In this document: positions 1-9,032 of the stretch, one piece after another
Numbering within the stretch: the first letter of the stretch is position 1
How the letters are laid out: the number at the start of each line of letters is the position of its first letter
The notes under the pieces: generated by a model
Seen by the model: the letters and a program-made list of their open reading frames with translations, nothing else
Told to the model about the DNA's origin: nothing
Databases searched by the model: none
Position numbers and translations under genes: made by a program
From: Sedimenticola selenatireducens
GTDB lineage: Bacteria; Pseudomonadota; Gammaproteobacteria; Chromatiales; Chromatiaceae
Direction: 5' to 3'
NCBI RefSeq assembly: GCF_007625115.1
Contig: NZ_VMNH01000006.1
Coordinates: forward strand, 46,878 to 110,877
DNA: 64,000 bases

Positions 1-614
1 CTGAAAGAAAAGTCTACGACATAATAGGGCGAATCAAGGAGTCGGGTAAGCGTGCGGCAAAGATAGTTGAGAACATGTTGAATTTCAGTAGAAAGAGCAA
101 TCGAAAATTTGAAGCTCAGGATATGGCTGAGCTTGTTGAGGGTTGTATTGAGTTGGCTGCGAATGATTATCGTGCAGATCAAAACATAAACTTTAAACAG
201 ATTAAAATTATCAGGGAATATGCTGATTCATTGCCTTATGTATCCTGTGAAAAGAGCCAGATTCAACAGGTCATACTGAATCTGCTAAAAAATGGCGCAC
301 AAGCGATGGCCTCAAGCCGTGAAAATCAGCTGCCGCCTCAATTTATTATTCGTCTGCAGCCTGAAAGTGAATTTTTCAGGATTGAGATTGAGGATAATGG
401 TCCAGGTGTTGCTCCAGGATTGGCAAAACGTATCTTTGAGCCATTCTTTACTACGAAACCTATCGGTGTAGGTACCGGCCTTGGGTTGTCAGTCTCTTAT
501 TTTATTGTTACGGAAAATTATGGTGGCGCGCTTTCTGTTGAAACAGCCAACTCGGGTGGAGCTCGGTTTATACTCCGGCTCCCTTATAAGCCGTCTGAGT
601 CGTGTCGTGTTTGA
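1..614 (+). CDS. Sensor histidine kinase, C-terminal part (5' end outside window)
   Basis: The frame is open from base 3, so the gene starts upstream of the window; the ATG at 75 is internal. The visible part holds the end of a dimerisation helix (positions 3-100) followed by a HATPase_c domain. The N box (QVILNLLKNGAQAM), the G1 box (DNGPGV) and the F/G2 region (FEPFFTTKPIGVGTGLGLS) are all present, so the ATP-binding module should be functional. The phospho-accepting His and the sensor domain are not visible, so the stimulus cannot be guessed. The C terminus (RFILRLPY) is typical of the end of the domain. The next gene, truD, starts 70 bp downstream and is functionally unrelated. Confidence 0.85.
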   Translation, partial: ERKVYDIIGRIKESGKRAAKIVENMLNFSRKSNRKFEAQDMAELVEGCIELAANDYRADQNINFKQIKIIREYADSLPYVSCEKSQIQQVILNLLKNGAQAMASSRENQLPPQFIIRLQPESEFFRIEIEDNGPGVAPGLAKRIFEPFFTTKPIGVGTGLGLSVSYFIVTENYGGALSVETANSGGARFILRLPYKPSESCRV

Positions 615-683
615 TTCAGATAGACGGCTATCACCGCGTGGTTAAGTTACAATGCCCGCTTTATCAAATCTGGATGACTTAAA

Positions 684-1715
684 GTGGCAGACACAGAAAA
701 CGATATCCTCCCCTTTGCTTATGGAATGCCGCAGTGTTCGGGTGTAATTCGATCCGTTCCAGAAGATTTCAGGGTAGATGAGATACCGGCCTTTGAACCG
801 GATGGTGAAGGCGAACACATTCTTCTGCATATCGAGAAGCGCGACAGTAATACGGACTGGATAGCCGGTCTACTGGCGCGTTGCGCCGATGTCTCCCGTG
901 CAGATGTCAGCTATGCAGGACTCAAGGATCGGCATGCGGTTACCCGGCAGTGGTTCTCCATCCGATTGGCCGGCAGGCCAGAGCCGGATTGGCAATCTAT
1001 TGAATCTGATGAGTGTCGAATACTCGACAGCGCTAGGCATAGCCGAAAGCTCCGAATTGGCGCGCTCAAAGGTAATCGTTTTAATATTCGAGTCAGATCA
1101 TTTCAGGGCGATGTGGATGGATTGCAGGCAACATTGAATGCCATCGCTTTGTATGGGGTGCCTAATTATTATGGTGAGCAGCGATTCGGTACCCGTGACT
1201 CTAATCTGGATTCTGCCCGTGCGCTTTTTTCAGGTGAGTTGAAACGTGTCAAACGCCAGAAGCGGGGGTTCTATCTCTCCGCCGCGCGCTCTTTCTTGTT
1301 CAACCGGGTTTTGGCGGCTCGGGTTGCCGCAAGCAATTGGAATAAGCCCCTGGCAGGTGAGCGAATGATGCTGGATGGCACCCGTAGCAGTTTTCTGGCC
1401 GAGGAGATTGATGATCTTCTGCTGGATCGTCATGACCGTATGGATATTCATGTCTCAGGACCACTCTGGGGGCGAGGAGAATCTATGGTAACTGGAGAAG
1501 CGGCCAAACTTGAACAAGAGGTGCTGGTTAATCTGGGCTTCTGGTGTCAAGGGCTGGAGCAGTTTGGTCTCAAAATGGAGCGGCGTGCGCTGCGTATGCC
1601 GGTCTCTTCGTTAGAGTGGTCGCTTGAGGGGGATCTGTTGGATCTGGCGTTTACTCTACCTAAGGGTTGCTTTGCCACCACGGTACTTAGAGAGTGTATT
1701 AACTATCGCCAGTGA
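684..1715 (+). CDS. truD: tRNA pseudouridine(13) synthase TruD
   Basis: Isomerises U13 of tRNA(Glu) to pseudouridine. The 343-aa protein has the usual length of the family. It carries the catalytic-Asp motif YAGLKDRHAVTRQWFS (around residues 76-91) and the TruD signature NYYGEQRFG (around 160). The start is GTG at 684; the translation from there begins MADTENDILPFAYG and reaches the conserved N-terminal region. The 3' end overlaps the 3' end of the convergent smr gene by 13 bp, so no terminator separates them. In many gammaproteobacteria truD lies next to surE as part of the ispF-truD-surE-pcm run; here smr is inserted between them. Confidence 0.95.
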   Translation: MADTENDILPFAYGMPQCSGVIRSVPEDFRVDEIPAFEPDGEGEHILLHIEKRDSNTDWIAGLLARCADVSRADVSYAGLKDRHAVTRQWFSIRLAGRPEPDWQSIESDECRILDSARHSRKLRIGALKGNRFNIRVRSFQGDVDGLQATLNAIALYGVPNYYGEQRFGTRDSNLDSARALFSGELKRVKRQKRGFYLSAARSFLFNRVLAARVAASNWNKPLAGERMMLDGTRSSFLAEEIDDLLLDRHDRMDIHVSGPLWGRGESMVTGEAAKLEQEVLVNLGFWCQGLEQFGLKMERRALRMPVSSLEWSLEGDLLDLAFTLPKGCFATTVLRECINYRQ

Positions 1716-2263
1716 TCCTCTCTGAATCCCTTGCGAGAGAGCAGAACATAGACCGCACCTGTTCCCCCATCAAAGTGGGGCGCTGAGCAGAATGCCAATA
1801 CCTCATCGCGTTGTCGGAGCCACTGATTGATTTTCTGTTTAAGAATCGGTTGCTGATCTTCAGAACGGGAGCCCTTGCCGTGAATGATCTGTATGACACG
1901 CAGGCGGTAGCGTATGGCATGAGCGAGAAATCCGGCGAGGGCTTTACGGGCCTCGATTACCCGAAGACCATGCAGATCAAGGATTGATTCGGGTGGTATC
2001 CTACCGCGACGCAATTCTTGAAAAAGTCGGTGCTGAATGCCCGGTCGAATGAACTCAAGTTCTTCTCCTGTTTCAAGATTGAGGTCAACAAAATGATCGC
2101 TTAAATCATCACCCATTGCTTTTGGATTGAGCGGGAGAGGAATGGGTTTTAGTTTGGGCTTATAGGGTGTGGTTTTGTCATGTTCATGCGGCACTGCATC
2201 TTCCATCTCTTTTTGGAAAAGTGCATCCACTGTCTCGTGATTGTCTGGTTCTTCGCTGTTCAT
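1703..2263 (-). CDS. smrA: Smr/MutS2-type endonuclease domain protein (SmrA-like)
   Basis: A 186-aa protein with a C-terminal Smr domain: LDLHGL, then the IIHGKGSRSE loop, and a terminal GGTGAVYVLL strand. These are the hallmark motifs of stand-alone Smr nucleases. Smr proteins nick DNA or cleave RNA (MutS2- and SmrB-like roles); the substrate of this one is unknown. A longer reading frame extends upstream to 2428, but that would overlap surE by 40 bp on the opposite strand and has no conserved sequence. The ATG at 2263 (MNSEEPDNHETVDALF) is therefore preferred. The gene is convergent with truD and divergent from surE. Confidence 0.9.
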   Translation of the reverse strand: MNSEEPDNHETVDALFQKEMEDAVPHEHDKTTPYKPKLKPIPLPLNPKAMGDDLSDHFVDLNLETGEELEFIRPGIQHRLFQELRRGRIPPESILDLHGLRVIEARKALAGFLAHAIRYRLRVIQIIHGKGSRSEDQQPILKQKINQWLRQRDEVLAFCSAPHFDGGTGAVYVLLSRKGFREDHWR

Positions 2264-2388
2264 GGCGGGATTTAGTATATCAATAGTTTGGAGATAGTGC
2301 CGATATAGGATGAATGCTGGTCGAGTAGTTGGGGCATTTCCAGTATAGTTTGACCTTTGATCCAGTGAATCGGACACTTTGATTCTGT

Positions 2389-3141
2389 ATGAAGATTTTA
2401 TTGAGTAATGACGACGGCTATTTGGCACCAGGCCTGAGGATTTTGGCGGCTGAATTATCTGCCTTGGCAGAAATAACAGTGGTGGCGCCTGAGCGCAATT
2501 GCAGTGGTGCGAGTAATTCTCTGACCTTAGAGTATCCGATACGGGCAGAGCTTGCTGATAATGGCTTTATCCGGGTTGATGGTACCCCTACTGATTGTGT
2601 GCATCTGGCGATCACCGGGCTTTTGGATGATGAGCCGGATATGGTCATCGCGGGTATCAATGCGGGCGCTAATCTGGGTGATGATGTGCTCTATTCGGGT
2701 ACTGTTGCGGCCGCTACCGAAGGGCGCTTTCTGGGCTTGCCTGCGATTGCCCTGTCCATGAATGCGCATGATCCAAAACATTTTGCTTCTGGAGCCCGTG
2801 TTGCGCGTGAATTGGTTGAGCACCTTCAGGCAGAACCATTGCCATCAGATACCATCATTAACGTGAATATCCCCGATCTGCCGTATGAAGAACTGAAGGG
2901 GTACCAGGTGACGCGTCTGGGTCACCGCCACCGGGCTGAACCGGTAATTCGGGATACAGATCCTCGAGGTCGCGTGATTTACTGGGTCGGTCCAGCGGGC
3001 CTCGAACAGGATGCCGGTGAGGGGACAGACTTTTATGCCATTCGGGAGGGTTATGTCTCTGTCACACCGCTCCAAATAGATTTGACGCGACACTCGGACA
3101 TCGATCGATTAAACGGCTGGCTCAGCAGGATGGCGCGATGA
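2389..3141 (+). CDS. surE: 5'/3'-nucleotidase SurE
   Basis: Survival protein, a metal-dependent nucleoside monophosphate phosphatase. The N terminus [11 protein letters not shown] contains the N-D-D metal site, and the second conserved block ([12 protein letters not shown]) supplies further ligands. At 250 aa the length is standard. It overlaps pcm by 4 bp (GATG junction), so the two are translationally coupled, as in Escherichia coli and Pseudomonas. It belongs to the stationary-phase cluster that ends with rpoS. Confidence 0.96.
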   Translation: MKILLSNDDGYLAPGLRILAAELSALAEITVVAPERNCSGASNSLTLEYPIRAELADNGFIRVDGTPTDCVHLAITGLLDDEPDMVIAGINAGANLGDDVLYSGTVAAATEGRFLGLPAIALSMNAHDPKHFASGARVARELVEHLQAEPLPSDTIINVNIPDLPYEELKGYQVTRLGHRHRAEPVIRDTDPRGRVIYWVGPAGLEQDAGEGTDFYAIREGYVSVTPLQIDLTRHSDIDRLNGWLSRMAR

Positions 3142-3800
3142 GTAGTTCAGTGCATCGTGGTATCGGGATGACCTCTCAGCGCACAAGGGAGCGACTTATA
3201 CAGCGTTTGCGGGATGAAGGTATTCAAAATCAGACAGTGCTGGAGGTGGTCAGAAATACCCCGCGACACATCTTTGTTGATGAGGCCTTGGCCAGTCGGG
3301 CATATGAAGACACGGCGTTACCCATTGGTCAGGGGCAGACGATATCTCAACCCTTCATTGTCGCCAGAATGACGGAGCTGTTGTTGGAAGGCGGACCTTT
3401 GGAGACCGTGCTAGAGGTTGGCACTGGCTCTGGTTATCAGACGGCTATTTTGTCAAAGCTGGTAAAGCGGGTATACAGCGTTGAACGCATCAAATCACTG
3501 CAGCTGGCGGCCCGAAAACGATTTCAAGAACTTCATCTGCGAAATATTCGCTTACATCATCGAGATGGTGGCATGGGATTGCCCGAATACGCCCCCTTTG
3601 ACGGCATTTTGGTAACCGCTGCCCCTGAGGGGATACCGAGAGCCCTGGTAGATCAACTGAAACTGGGTGGGCGTATGATATTGCCTATTGGAAGCCGTTC
3701 TGAACAAGTGCTGGTACGCGTGACACGAACAAAAAACGGTTATGACAAGGAGTTGCTGGAACAGGTCGTGTTTGTCCCGTTGTTGGGAGGAACCCTCTAA
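3138..3800 (+). CDS. pcm: Protein-L-isoaspartate O-methyltransferase
   Basis: Repairs isoaspartyl residues in aged proteins using SAM. The SAM-binding motif [15 protein letters not shown] lies at about residues 93-107, and the downstream [19 protein letters not shown] block is conserved. The 220-aa length fits the family. It is coupled to surE by a 4-bp overlap, and its stop overlaps the next ATG by one base, so surE-pcm-yqaA are most likely co-transcribed. Confidence 0.96.
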   Translation: MSSSVHRGIGMTSQRTRERLIQRLRDEGIQNQTVLEVVRNTPRHIFVDEALASRAYEDTALPIGQGQTISQPFIVARMTELLLEGGPLETVLEVGTGSGYQTAILSKLVKRVYSVERIKSLQLAARKRFQELHLRNIRLHHRDGGMGLPEYAPFDGILVTAAPEGIPRALVDQLKLGGRMILPIGSRSEQVLVRVTRTKNGYDKELLEQVVFVPLLGGTL

Positions 3801-4384
3801 TGAAGCTGTTTTCGTCGCTCTATAAGCGTGTTATAGCCTGGTCACGTCATCGCCATGCTCCACGGTATCTTGCCGGACTCAGTTTTGCCGAGTCCTCCTT
3901 TTTTCCTATTCCTCCCGATGTGATGTTGGCACCGATGACCCTAGCCAATCCAGGCAAGGCATGGAACCTGGCGTTTATTACAACAATTGCGTCTGTGCTG
4001 GGTGGATTACTGGGTTATTTCATTGGACTGTTTGCCTTCGATTTTGTTGAGCCGTTGCTGCAGTCAGCGGGCTATTACCCCAAATATCTGGTGGCAAGGG
4101 AGTGGTTTTCTGAATGGGGCTTTTGGGCCATCTTTATTGCCGGTTTCTCTCCTATACCCTACAAATTGTTTACCATTACTGCGGGGGTTATTTCCATGTC
4201 CCTGCTGCCATTTGTACTGGCTTCATTCATTGGCCGTGGCGCCCGTTTTTTTTTGGTCGCGGGCTTGATGGCCTGGGGTGGCGAAAGAATGGAAGATGCC
4301 TTACACAAGTATATCGATAGAATCGGTTGGGCAACGGTATTGGTACTTGGGGGAGCAATCGTTTGGGTTAAAACTCAAGGGTAA
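3800..4384 (+). CDS. yqaA: YqaA/DedA-family inner-membrane protein
   Basis: A 194-aa polytopic membrane protein of the SNARE-associated/VTT (DedA-like) superfamily, YqaA subgroup. Visible features are the N-terminal amphipathic segment with SSFFPIPPDVML, hydrophobic segments near residues 50-75, 100-135 and 145-195, and the FSPIPYKLFTITAGV motif typical of the family. DedA relatives take part in lipid scrambling and envelope homeostasis; the substrate of YqaA is not established. It lies inside the surE-pcm-nlpD-rpoS order, an arrangement seen in several gammaproteobacteria. Confidence 0.88.
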   Translation: MKLFSSLYKRVIAWSRHRHAPRYLAGLSFAESSFFPIPPDVMLAPMTLANPGKAWNLAFITTIASVLGGLLGYFIGLFAFDFVEPLLQSAGYYPKYLVAREWFSEWGFWAIFIAGFSPIPYKLFTITAGVISMSLLPFVLASFIGRGARFFLVAGLMAWGGERMEDALHKYIDRIGWATVLVLGGAIVWVKTQG

Positions 4385-4450
4385 TGATTACTTATTGATA
4401 GCGTAAGTCATCGAGGAACAGCATCAAACAGGGGGAAAGAGTGGAGAGCG

Positions 4451-5341
4451 ATGGTTGGCACTGAGGCCTTTGGTCTAAATCAAAAGGTAGCCACTTATGC
4501 GCTGACCAGATCTTTCTGGCCCCGTTATGCCTGGGTGATTATTCTACCATTCCTACTGTTCCTGTCAGGATGTACTGCCCCGGTACGTGCGCCCGTAGTG
4601 TCCAGAGAAGCCCCCACTGTGAGTCGTCCAACTGTAAGGCCGTCTACCTATCGCGTACAACGTGGCGATACACTCTACTCAATTGCCTGGCGTTTTGGCA
4701 TCGACTACTCCTCGATTGCTCGCTGGAACGGTGTTCGTTATCCCTATACGATTTATCCAGGCCAACGGCTCTCGCTTAGACCCATAACAAAAGCCAGGCG
4801 AAGCGCTCCGCAGATTGCCCCTTCCACAAAAACCTCAAAAACCCTAAAAACTCAGGGTGCCACCGCTACCCATAAGTCTGTAGTATCAGATAAAAGGGTA
4901 TCTGACGCGGCCACAAAGGGCGTAATATCTAGATCGAATAATGGGAAAAAGACGACTGATTCCCTAAAGTTACAGTGGTTGTGGCCGACAAAGGGTTCAT
5001 TGGCGGAACGCTTTGTAAAAGGCGATCCGGTACGAAAAGGCGTAAAGATCAACGGGCGATACGGAGCCTCTGTCAACGCAGCGGAATCAGGGAAGGTGGT
5101 CTATGCAGGCAATGGCTTGATTGGCTACGGACGGCTGGTGATTATTAAGCATAATAAAAACTATTTAAGCGCCTATGGATACAATAGAAAAATACATGTA
5201 AAAGAAGGTGATACGGTTGAGAAGGGAGTGCGTATTGCTGAAATGGGCAGTGATGGTAACGGAAAGCCAATGCTTCATTTTGAGATCAGGCGCAATGGAG
5301 CGCCAATCGATCCTCTGAAGCTGTTACCTCGCCACCCCTGA
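4451..5341 (+). CDS. nlpD: NlpD-type lipoprotein, LysM plus degenerate LytM domain
   Basis: Envelope lipoprotein that activates the cell-division amidase AmiC. From the ATG at 4451 there is a rather long N-terminal stretch before the hydrophobic core and the lipobox LSGC (Cys41). A LysM domain follows ([20 protein letters not shown], about residues 73-115), then a Ser/Thr/Lys-rich linker and a C-terminal LytM/M23 domain (about 180-296). The zinc ligands of active M23 peptidases are lost: the usual HxH reads MLHFEIR and the HxxxD region reads VKGDPVRKG. It is thus a regulator, not an enzyme, as in E. coli NlpD. It lies directly upstream of rpoS, whose main promoter is inside nlpD in E. coli. 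Confidence 0.92.
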   Translation: MVGTEAFGLNQKVATYALTRSFWPRYAWVIILPFLLFLSGCTAPVRAPVVSREAPTVSRPTVRPSTYRVQRGDTLYSIAWRFGIDYSSIARWNGVRYPYTIYPGQRLSLRPITKARRSAPQIAPSTKTSKTLKTQGATATHKSVVSDKRVSDAATKGVISRSNNGKKTTDSLKLQWLWPTKGSLAERFVKGDPVRKGVKINGRYGASVNAAESGKVVYAGNGLIGYGRLVIIKHNKNYLSAYGYNRKIHVKEGDTVEKGVRIAEMGSDGNGKPMLHFEIRRNGAPIDPLKLLPRHP

Positions 5342-5385
5342 TTTGCAGATCGTTGGATCAGCAAGAATTCATCAGGAGGGATTGT

Positions 5386-6360
5386 ATGGTAAAACATCAG
5401 GTAGGTAAGGAGAGCGAAGAGGATGCTGCCGTTAAAAATTCCTCTGACAAAAAATCACGGATGAGGAAAAAAGCTGATTCTGATGTGAAACTGATCACTG
5501 AAAATGATGGAGGCGCCTCTTCATCTGCCCAGATGGATGCCACACGCCTCTATTTGAGTGAAATAGGCGGTTCGAAACTGCTCACTGCAGAAGAAGAGGT
5601 CACTTTAGCGAGATTAGCGCAGAAAGGTGATGTTCCTTCTCGCCAAAGGATGATCGAGAGTAATCTTCGGTTAGTGGTGAAAATAGCGCGTCGCTATATG
5701 AATCGGGGGTTGGCGCTACTCGATCTGATTGAAGAAGGCAATCTGGGCTTGATTCGAGCGGTTGAAAAGTTTGATCCTGAACGCGGATTCCGATTTTCCA
5801 CTTATGCAACCTGGTGGATTCGTCAAACCATCGAGAGAGCCATAATGAACCAGACGCGTACCATTCGTCTGCCGATTCATGTAGTTAAAGAGATCAATGT
5901 TTACCTGCGTGCTGCCAGGAAGCTAACCCAGCAGCTGGATCATGAACCGACACCGGATGAAATCGCCGATCTGTTGGATAAGCCGATTGATGAAGTTAAG
6001 CATATGCTCGGATTAAATGAGCGTATAACTTCTGTGGATACACCCTTTGGTAAAAATGCAGATAAACCTTTACTGGATACCATTCCGGATATCCAATCGG
6101 AAGATCCCTCGGATAGTCTGCAAACTGAAGGAATGACGGCCAACCTGGATGAGTGGCTAAATAAGCTGAATGACAAACAACGTGAGGTGGTTGAAAGACG
6201 GTTTGGTTTGCACGGATATGAAAATGCCACACTCGAACAAGTGGCTAATGAGTTGGGTGTAACCCGCGAACGGGTCAGGCAGATTCAGATGGATGCGCTT
6301 AAACGGCTGCGTAGCATTTTGGAGAAAGATGGGTTTTCTGTCGACGCCTTGTTTAAATAA
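5386..6360 (+). CDS. rpoS: RNA polymerase sigma factor RpoS (sigma-38)
   Basis: Stationary-phase/general stress sigma factor. Region 1.2 ([12 protein letters not shown]), region 2 ([36 protein letters not shown]) and region 4.2 ([18 protein letters not shown]) are intact. The frame is open from a TTG at 5353, but AGGAGGG at 5374-5380 is ideally spaced for the ATG at 5386 ([13 protein letters not shown]), giving 324 aa, close to the 330 aa of E. coli RpoS. The N-terminal 55 residues are Lys/Asp/Ser-rich and poorly conserved. The gene is followed by a strong intrinsic terminator. Confidence 0.96.
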   Translation: MVKHQVGKESEEDAAVKNSSDKKSRMRKKADSDVKLITENDGGASSSAQMDATRLYLSEIGGSKLLTAEEEVTLARLAQKGDVPSRQRMIESNLRLVVKIARRYMNRGLALLDLIEEGNLGLIRAVEKFDPERGFRFSTYATWWIRQTIERAIMNQTRTIRLPIHVVKEINVYLRAARKLTQQLDHEPTPDEIADLLDKPIDEVKHMLGLNERITSVDTPFGKNADKPLLDTIPDIQSEDPSDSLQTEGMTANLDEWLNKLNDKQREVVERRFGLHGYENATLEQVANELGVTRERVRQIQMDALKRLRSILEKDGFSVDALFK

Positions 6361-6384
6361 AGGTTTCTTCTGTAATCATCTGAG

Positions 6385-6419
6385 CGCCCTGCCAGGGTCA
6401 TACTGGCAGGGCGTTTTTT
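6385..6419 (+). terminator. Rho-independent terminator after rpoS
   Basis: A perfect 11-bp GC-rich stem (CGCCCTGCCAG at 6385-6395 paired with 6403-6413), a 7-nt loop, then six T (6414-6419). It lies 25 bp after the rpoS stop and closes the nlpD-rpoS transcription unit. Confidence 0.95.
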
Positions 6420-6586
6420 ATAGTGTAGAGGCCTGGAGGTATCCCAAGGTAATAATTTTGTTTGGTTTTTTTATAGTTTGATGGTTAAACTCTGTTCGTG
6501 AATGAGAATTGATGCTAGAAGGCGTATAGATCCCATTGGGTGATGAAATGGGATTATAAATTGTAACTAACACCAAATTGAATTGA

Positions 6587-7348
6587 ATGATGGATAGACT
6601 GAGAAAACATATTCCGCAAATTGGCCGTAATAGAGTTCCAGAGCGACCCGCTCCAGGTGAGGTGGCCTGTGAGGACTGTGGTCTGGATCCAATGTGCTCA
6701 ATCCTGGATTATGCCGATGAGCAGAGTAACGTGCCTGAGGGCGTGCTGTTGCGGCGTCGCCATGTTGCGCGTGGAGAGACTATTTTTCTCAAGGATGATC
6801 CATTCCGTTCGGTTTTTGCGGTTAAGTCTGGATCGTTTAAAACTTATATACCCAAAGCATCAGGTGTTGATCAGGTTGTCGGATTTCATGTGATTGGTGA
6901 GTTGGTTGGTATCGAGGGTCTTTCCGGTCAGCGTTACCCCTATACTGCCAGGGCGTTGCAGGACAGCAGCGTCTGTGAGCTCAGATTGGAATCACTCTCC
7001 AAGAGCGGCCGTGAGCGTGAAGAGCTACAGCAAGGCATTATTAAGATGTTGAGTGCGGAGGTAGCGTTCAATCATCAACTGATTACCGCATTGATTCATC
7101 AAAGCGCCGATCAGCGACTCGCAGGCTTTCTGCTCAGTCTCACCAAACGCTTGCATACTCGTGGGATGCGTCAGATCGAATTTCAGATCGGTATGTCGCG
7201 CAGTGATATCGGCAGCTATCTTGGTCTGGCCAGTGAAACTGTGAGTAGAGTACTGACACGGTTTCAGAAGCAGGGCTTGATCCAACTGCGTCACAAGCGT
7301 CTACAAATACTCGATGCCGATGGTTTGAGTGAAGTGGCTGAACACTGA
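6587..7348 (+). CDS. fnr: FNR, oxygen-responsive Crp/Fnr regulator
   Basis: Global regulator of the aerobic/anaerobic switch. All four [4Fe-4S] ligands are present: C28, C31 and C37 (CEDCGLDPMC) and C130. The spacing C-x2-C-x5-C and 93 residues to the fourth Cys is identical to E. coli FNR (C20, C23, C29, C122). A cyclic-nucleotide-like beta-roll spans about 55-140, and the HTH recognition helix is SETVSRVLTRFQKQG with the E-x2-S-R of FNR, predicting a TTGAT-N4-ATCAA-type site. Two adjacent ATGs make the exact start uncertain by one codon. ubiUV, which is FNR-controlled in other bacteria, lies 0.7 kb downstream. Confidence 0.95.
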   Translation: MMDRLRKHIPQIGRNRVPERPAPGEVACEDCGLDPMCSILDYADEQSNVPEGVLLRRRHVARGETIFLKDDPFRSVFAVKSGSFKTYIPKASGVDQVVGFHVIGELVGIEGLSGQRYPYTARALQDSSVCELRLESLSKSGREREELQQGIIKMLSAEVAFNHQLITALIHQSADQRLAGFLLSLTKRLHTRGMRQIEFQIGMSRSDIGSYLGLASETVSRVLTRFQKQGLIQLRHKRLQILDADGLSEVAEH

Positions 7349-7359
7349 GAACTGCACAG

Positions 7360-7752
7360 TTAGTGCAACAGGTAATTCCAGGGATAGACCATCCTTGTCA
7401 GTGCGACTGAAACGATATAACCGACGCATGCAAGTGCCATCAATCCAAAGTAGAGCCTGATCTGACGGCTTCTGGCCCACTTCAGGGCGTACATTCCCAG
7501 TATGATATAAACCAGTAGTGCAATCAGTTTGGCGGTCAGCCAGGGTGCTGCAAACGGGTATTGCTGGCTGAGTAGGGCCAGTCCAATACCGGCAATCAGT
7601 AGCAACGTGTCATTAAATTGGGACAGCCGGCGGACCCAGGGTCGATTCACTCGTCCTGACCGGTTCATCATCCAGATCAAGCGTAGGGTAAAAAAACTGA
7701 TTGTGAAGATGACCGTGCCAATGTGCAGGGATTTAATCCAGTAATAGATCAT
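7360..7752 (-). CDS. SirB family membrane protein
   Basis: A 130-aa hydrophobic protein with four predicted transmembrane segments (about residues 8-27, 48-65, 71-90 and 101-122). The N terminus YYWIKSLHIGTVIFTISFFTLR and the block LWMMNRSGRVNRPWVRRL-like region (31-43) are characteristic of the SirB2 family. SirB was named as an activator of invasion-gene expression in Salmonella, but the molecular role of the family is unknown. It is convergent with fnr, 11 bp apart, with only a weak hairpin between them. Confidence 0.8.
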   Translation of the reverse strand: MIYYWIKSLHIGTVIFTISFFTLRLIWMMNRSGRVNRPWVRRLSQFNDTLLLIAGIGLALLSQQYPFAAPWLTAKLIALLVYIILGMYALKWARSRQIRLYFGLMALACVGYIVSVALTRMVYPWNYLLH

Positions 7753-8021
7753 GGGTACTCGTTGTGAAAAGCCCTATATCGCGCTGGAGGATACCCAATA
7801 GCGGTGATTAAACCAAGTGATGTCGTTGGTATAGACTGGGTAAATACCCATGCGAATTAGGGGTTGTTTGTCTCCTGCTTCGGAAGGGATAATTACCCGA
7901 TATTGTTGCAGGAAATTAGATGCAAGCTGTTAATGCACTCATTTGTCTAATTGCGCACATAACAGTGGCTTGCCTCGCTATGAGAGGTTTCCTGCCCCGA
8001 ATGACACGAAAGAGTGACTGA
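7753..8021. other. Divergent intergenic region between sirB-like gene and ubiU
   Basis: A 269-bp region that must contain promoters for the SirB gene (minus) and ubiUV (plus). I searched for a TTGAT-N4-ATCAA FNR box and found none that is convincing. No open frame with coding character and no strong hairpin was seen. Confidence 0.5.
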
Positions 8022-9020
8022 ATGATGGAATTAGTATGTCCTGCCGGTAATCTTCCTTCGCTTAAGGCCGCTGTAGATAATGGTGCGAGCGCGGTTTATT
8101 TTGGTTTTCGGGATGATACCAATGCACGTCATTTTGCAGGTTTGAACTTTGGACCCGCCAAGATTGCGGAAGGAATCCGCTATGCCCACCAGCGGGGAGT
8201 GAAAGTATTTCTCGCGCTCAATACCTATCCCCAGCCTGATGGGTGGTCGCGCTGGCAGAATGCTGTGGATCAGGCCGCAGATCTTGGTGTGGATGCCATG
8301 ATTGCCGCTGATATTGGTGTGCTGGATTATGCCGTCAATCAATACCCGGATTTGAAATTGCACCTCTCAGTGCAGGGCTCTGCGACAAACTACGAAGCAC
8401 TTCAGTTCTACAAGGATAATTTTGGTATCAGAAGGGCTGTATTGCCGCGTGTACTCTCGCTGGGACAGGTTGAGCACGTGGTGAATAATAGCCCGGTAGA
8501 GGTTGAAGTCTTCGGATTTGGCAGCCTTTGTGTGATGGTCGAAGGGCGCTGTATTCTCTCATCCTATGCAACGGGCCGCTCGCCCAATACATACGGTGCC
8601 TGTTCACCCGCCAGTCATGTAGAGTGGCGGGAAACGCCGCAAGGCCTTGAGACCCGGCTAGGCGGTGTTTTGATTGACCGTTTTGCTAAAGGAGAAAATG
8701 CCGGCTATCCAACGCTCTGTAAAGGGAGTTTCCGGGTGGGTGATAATACCTACCATGCAATGGAAGAACCCACCAGTCTGAATACATTGGCGCTGTTGCC
8801 TCAACTGCAGGCAGCGGGTGTTGCTGCAATCAAGATAGAAGGGCGCCAACGCAGTCCGGTCTATGTTGAACAGGTGACTCGGGTTTGGCGTGCTGCGTTG
8901 GACGCCTGTCAGCGCGACCCTGAAAACTACGCGCCACAGGCGGAATGGATGGCTGAGCTGGGTAAGGTCTCGGAAGGGACGCAAACCACGCTCGGTGCCT
9001 ATAGTCGTCCCTGGCAGTAA
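8022..9020 (+). CDS. ubiU: O2-independent ubiquinone hydroxylase subunit UbiU (peptidase U32 family)
   Basis: With UbiV forms the O2-independent hydroxylation module of ubiquinone biosynthesis; both are [4Fe-4S] proteins of the U32 peptidase-like family. The N terminus MELVCPAGNLPSLKAAVDNG and the Cys-rich core (CVMVEGRC at about residues 168-175 and GACSPA about 20 residues later) are those of UbiU (formerly YhbU). The length of 332 aa fits. The start could be either of two adjacent ATGs at 8022/8025. ubiV follows 12 bp downstream, indicating an operon. Confidence 0.92.
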   Translation: MMELVCPAGNLPSLKAAVDNGASAVYFGFRDDTNARHFAGLNFGPAKIAEGIRYAHQRGVKVFLALNTYPQPDGWSRWQNAVDQAADLGVDAMIAADIGVLDYAVNQYPDLKLHLSVQGSATNYEALQFYKDNFGIRRAVLPRVLSLGQVEHVVNNSPVEVEVFGFGSLCVMVEGRCILSSYATGRSPNTYGACSPASHVEWRETPQGLETRLGGVLIDRFAKGENAGYPTLCKGSFRVGDNTYHAMEEPTSLNTLALLPQLQAAGVAAIKIEGRQRSPVYVEQVTRVWRAALDACQRDPENYAPQAEWMAELGKVSEGTQTTLGAYSRPWQ

Positions 9021-9032
9021 GGTCTGTTAACT

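Noticed and set aside
2264..2428. Upstream extension of the smr reading frame
   Set aside because: It would overlap the surE start region on the other strand and has no conserved sequence; the ATG at 2263 gives the normal SmrA length.
4451..5341. Active M23 peptidase
   Set aside because: The zinc-ligand motifs are replaced, so it is an NlpD-type activator and not an enzyme.
7753..8021. FNR box upstream of ubiU
   Set aside because: No TTGAT-N4-ATCAA-like site with acceptable match could be found by eye.
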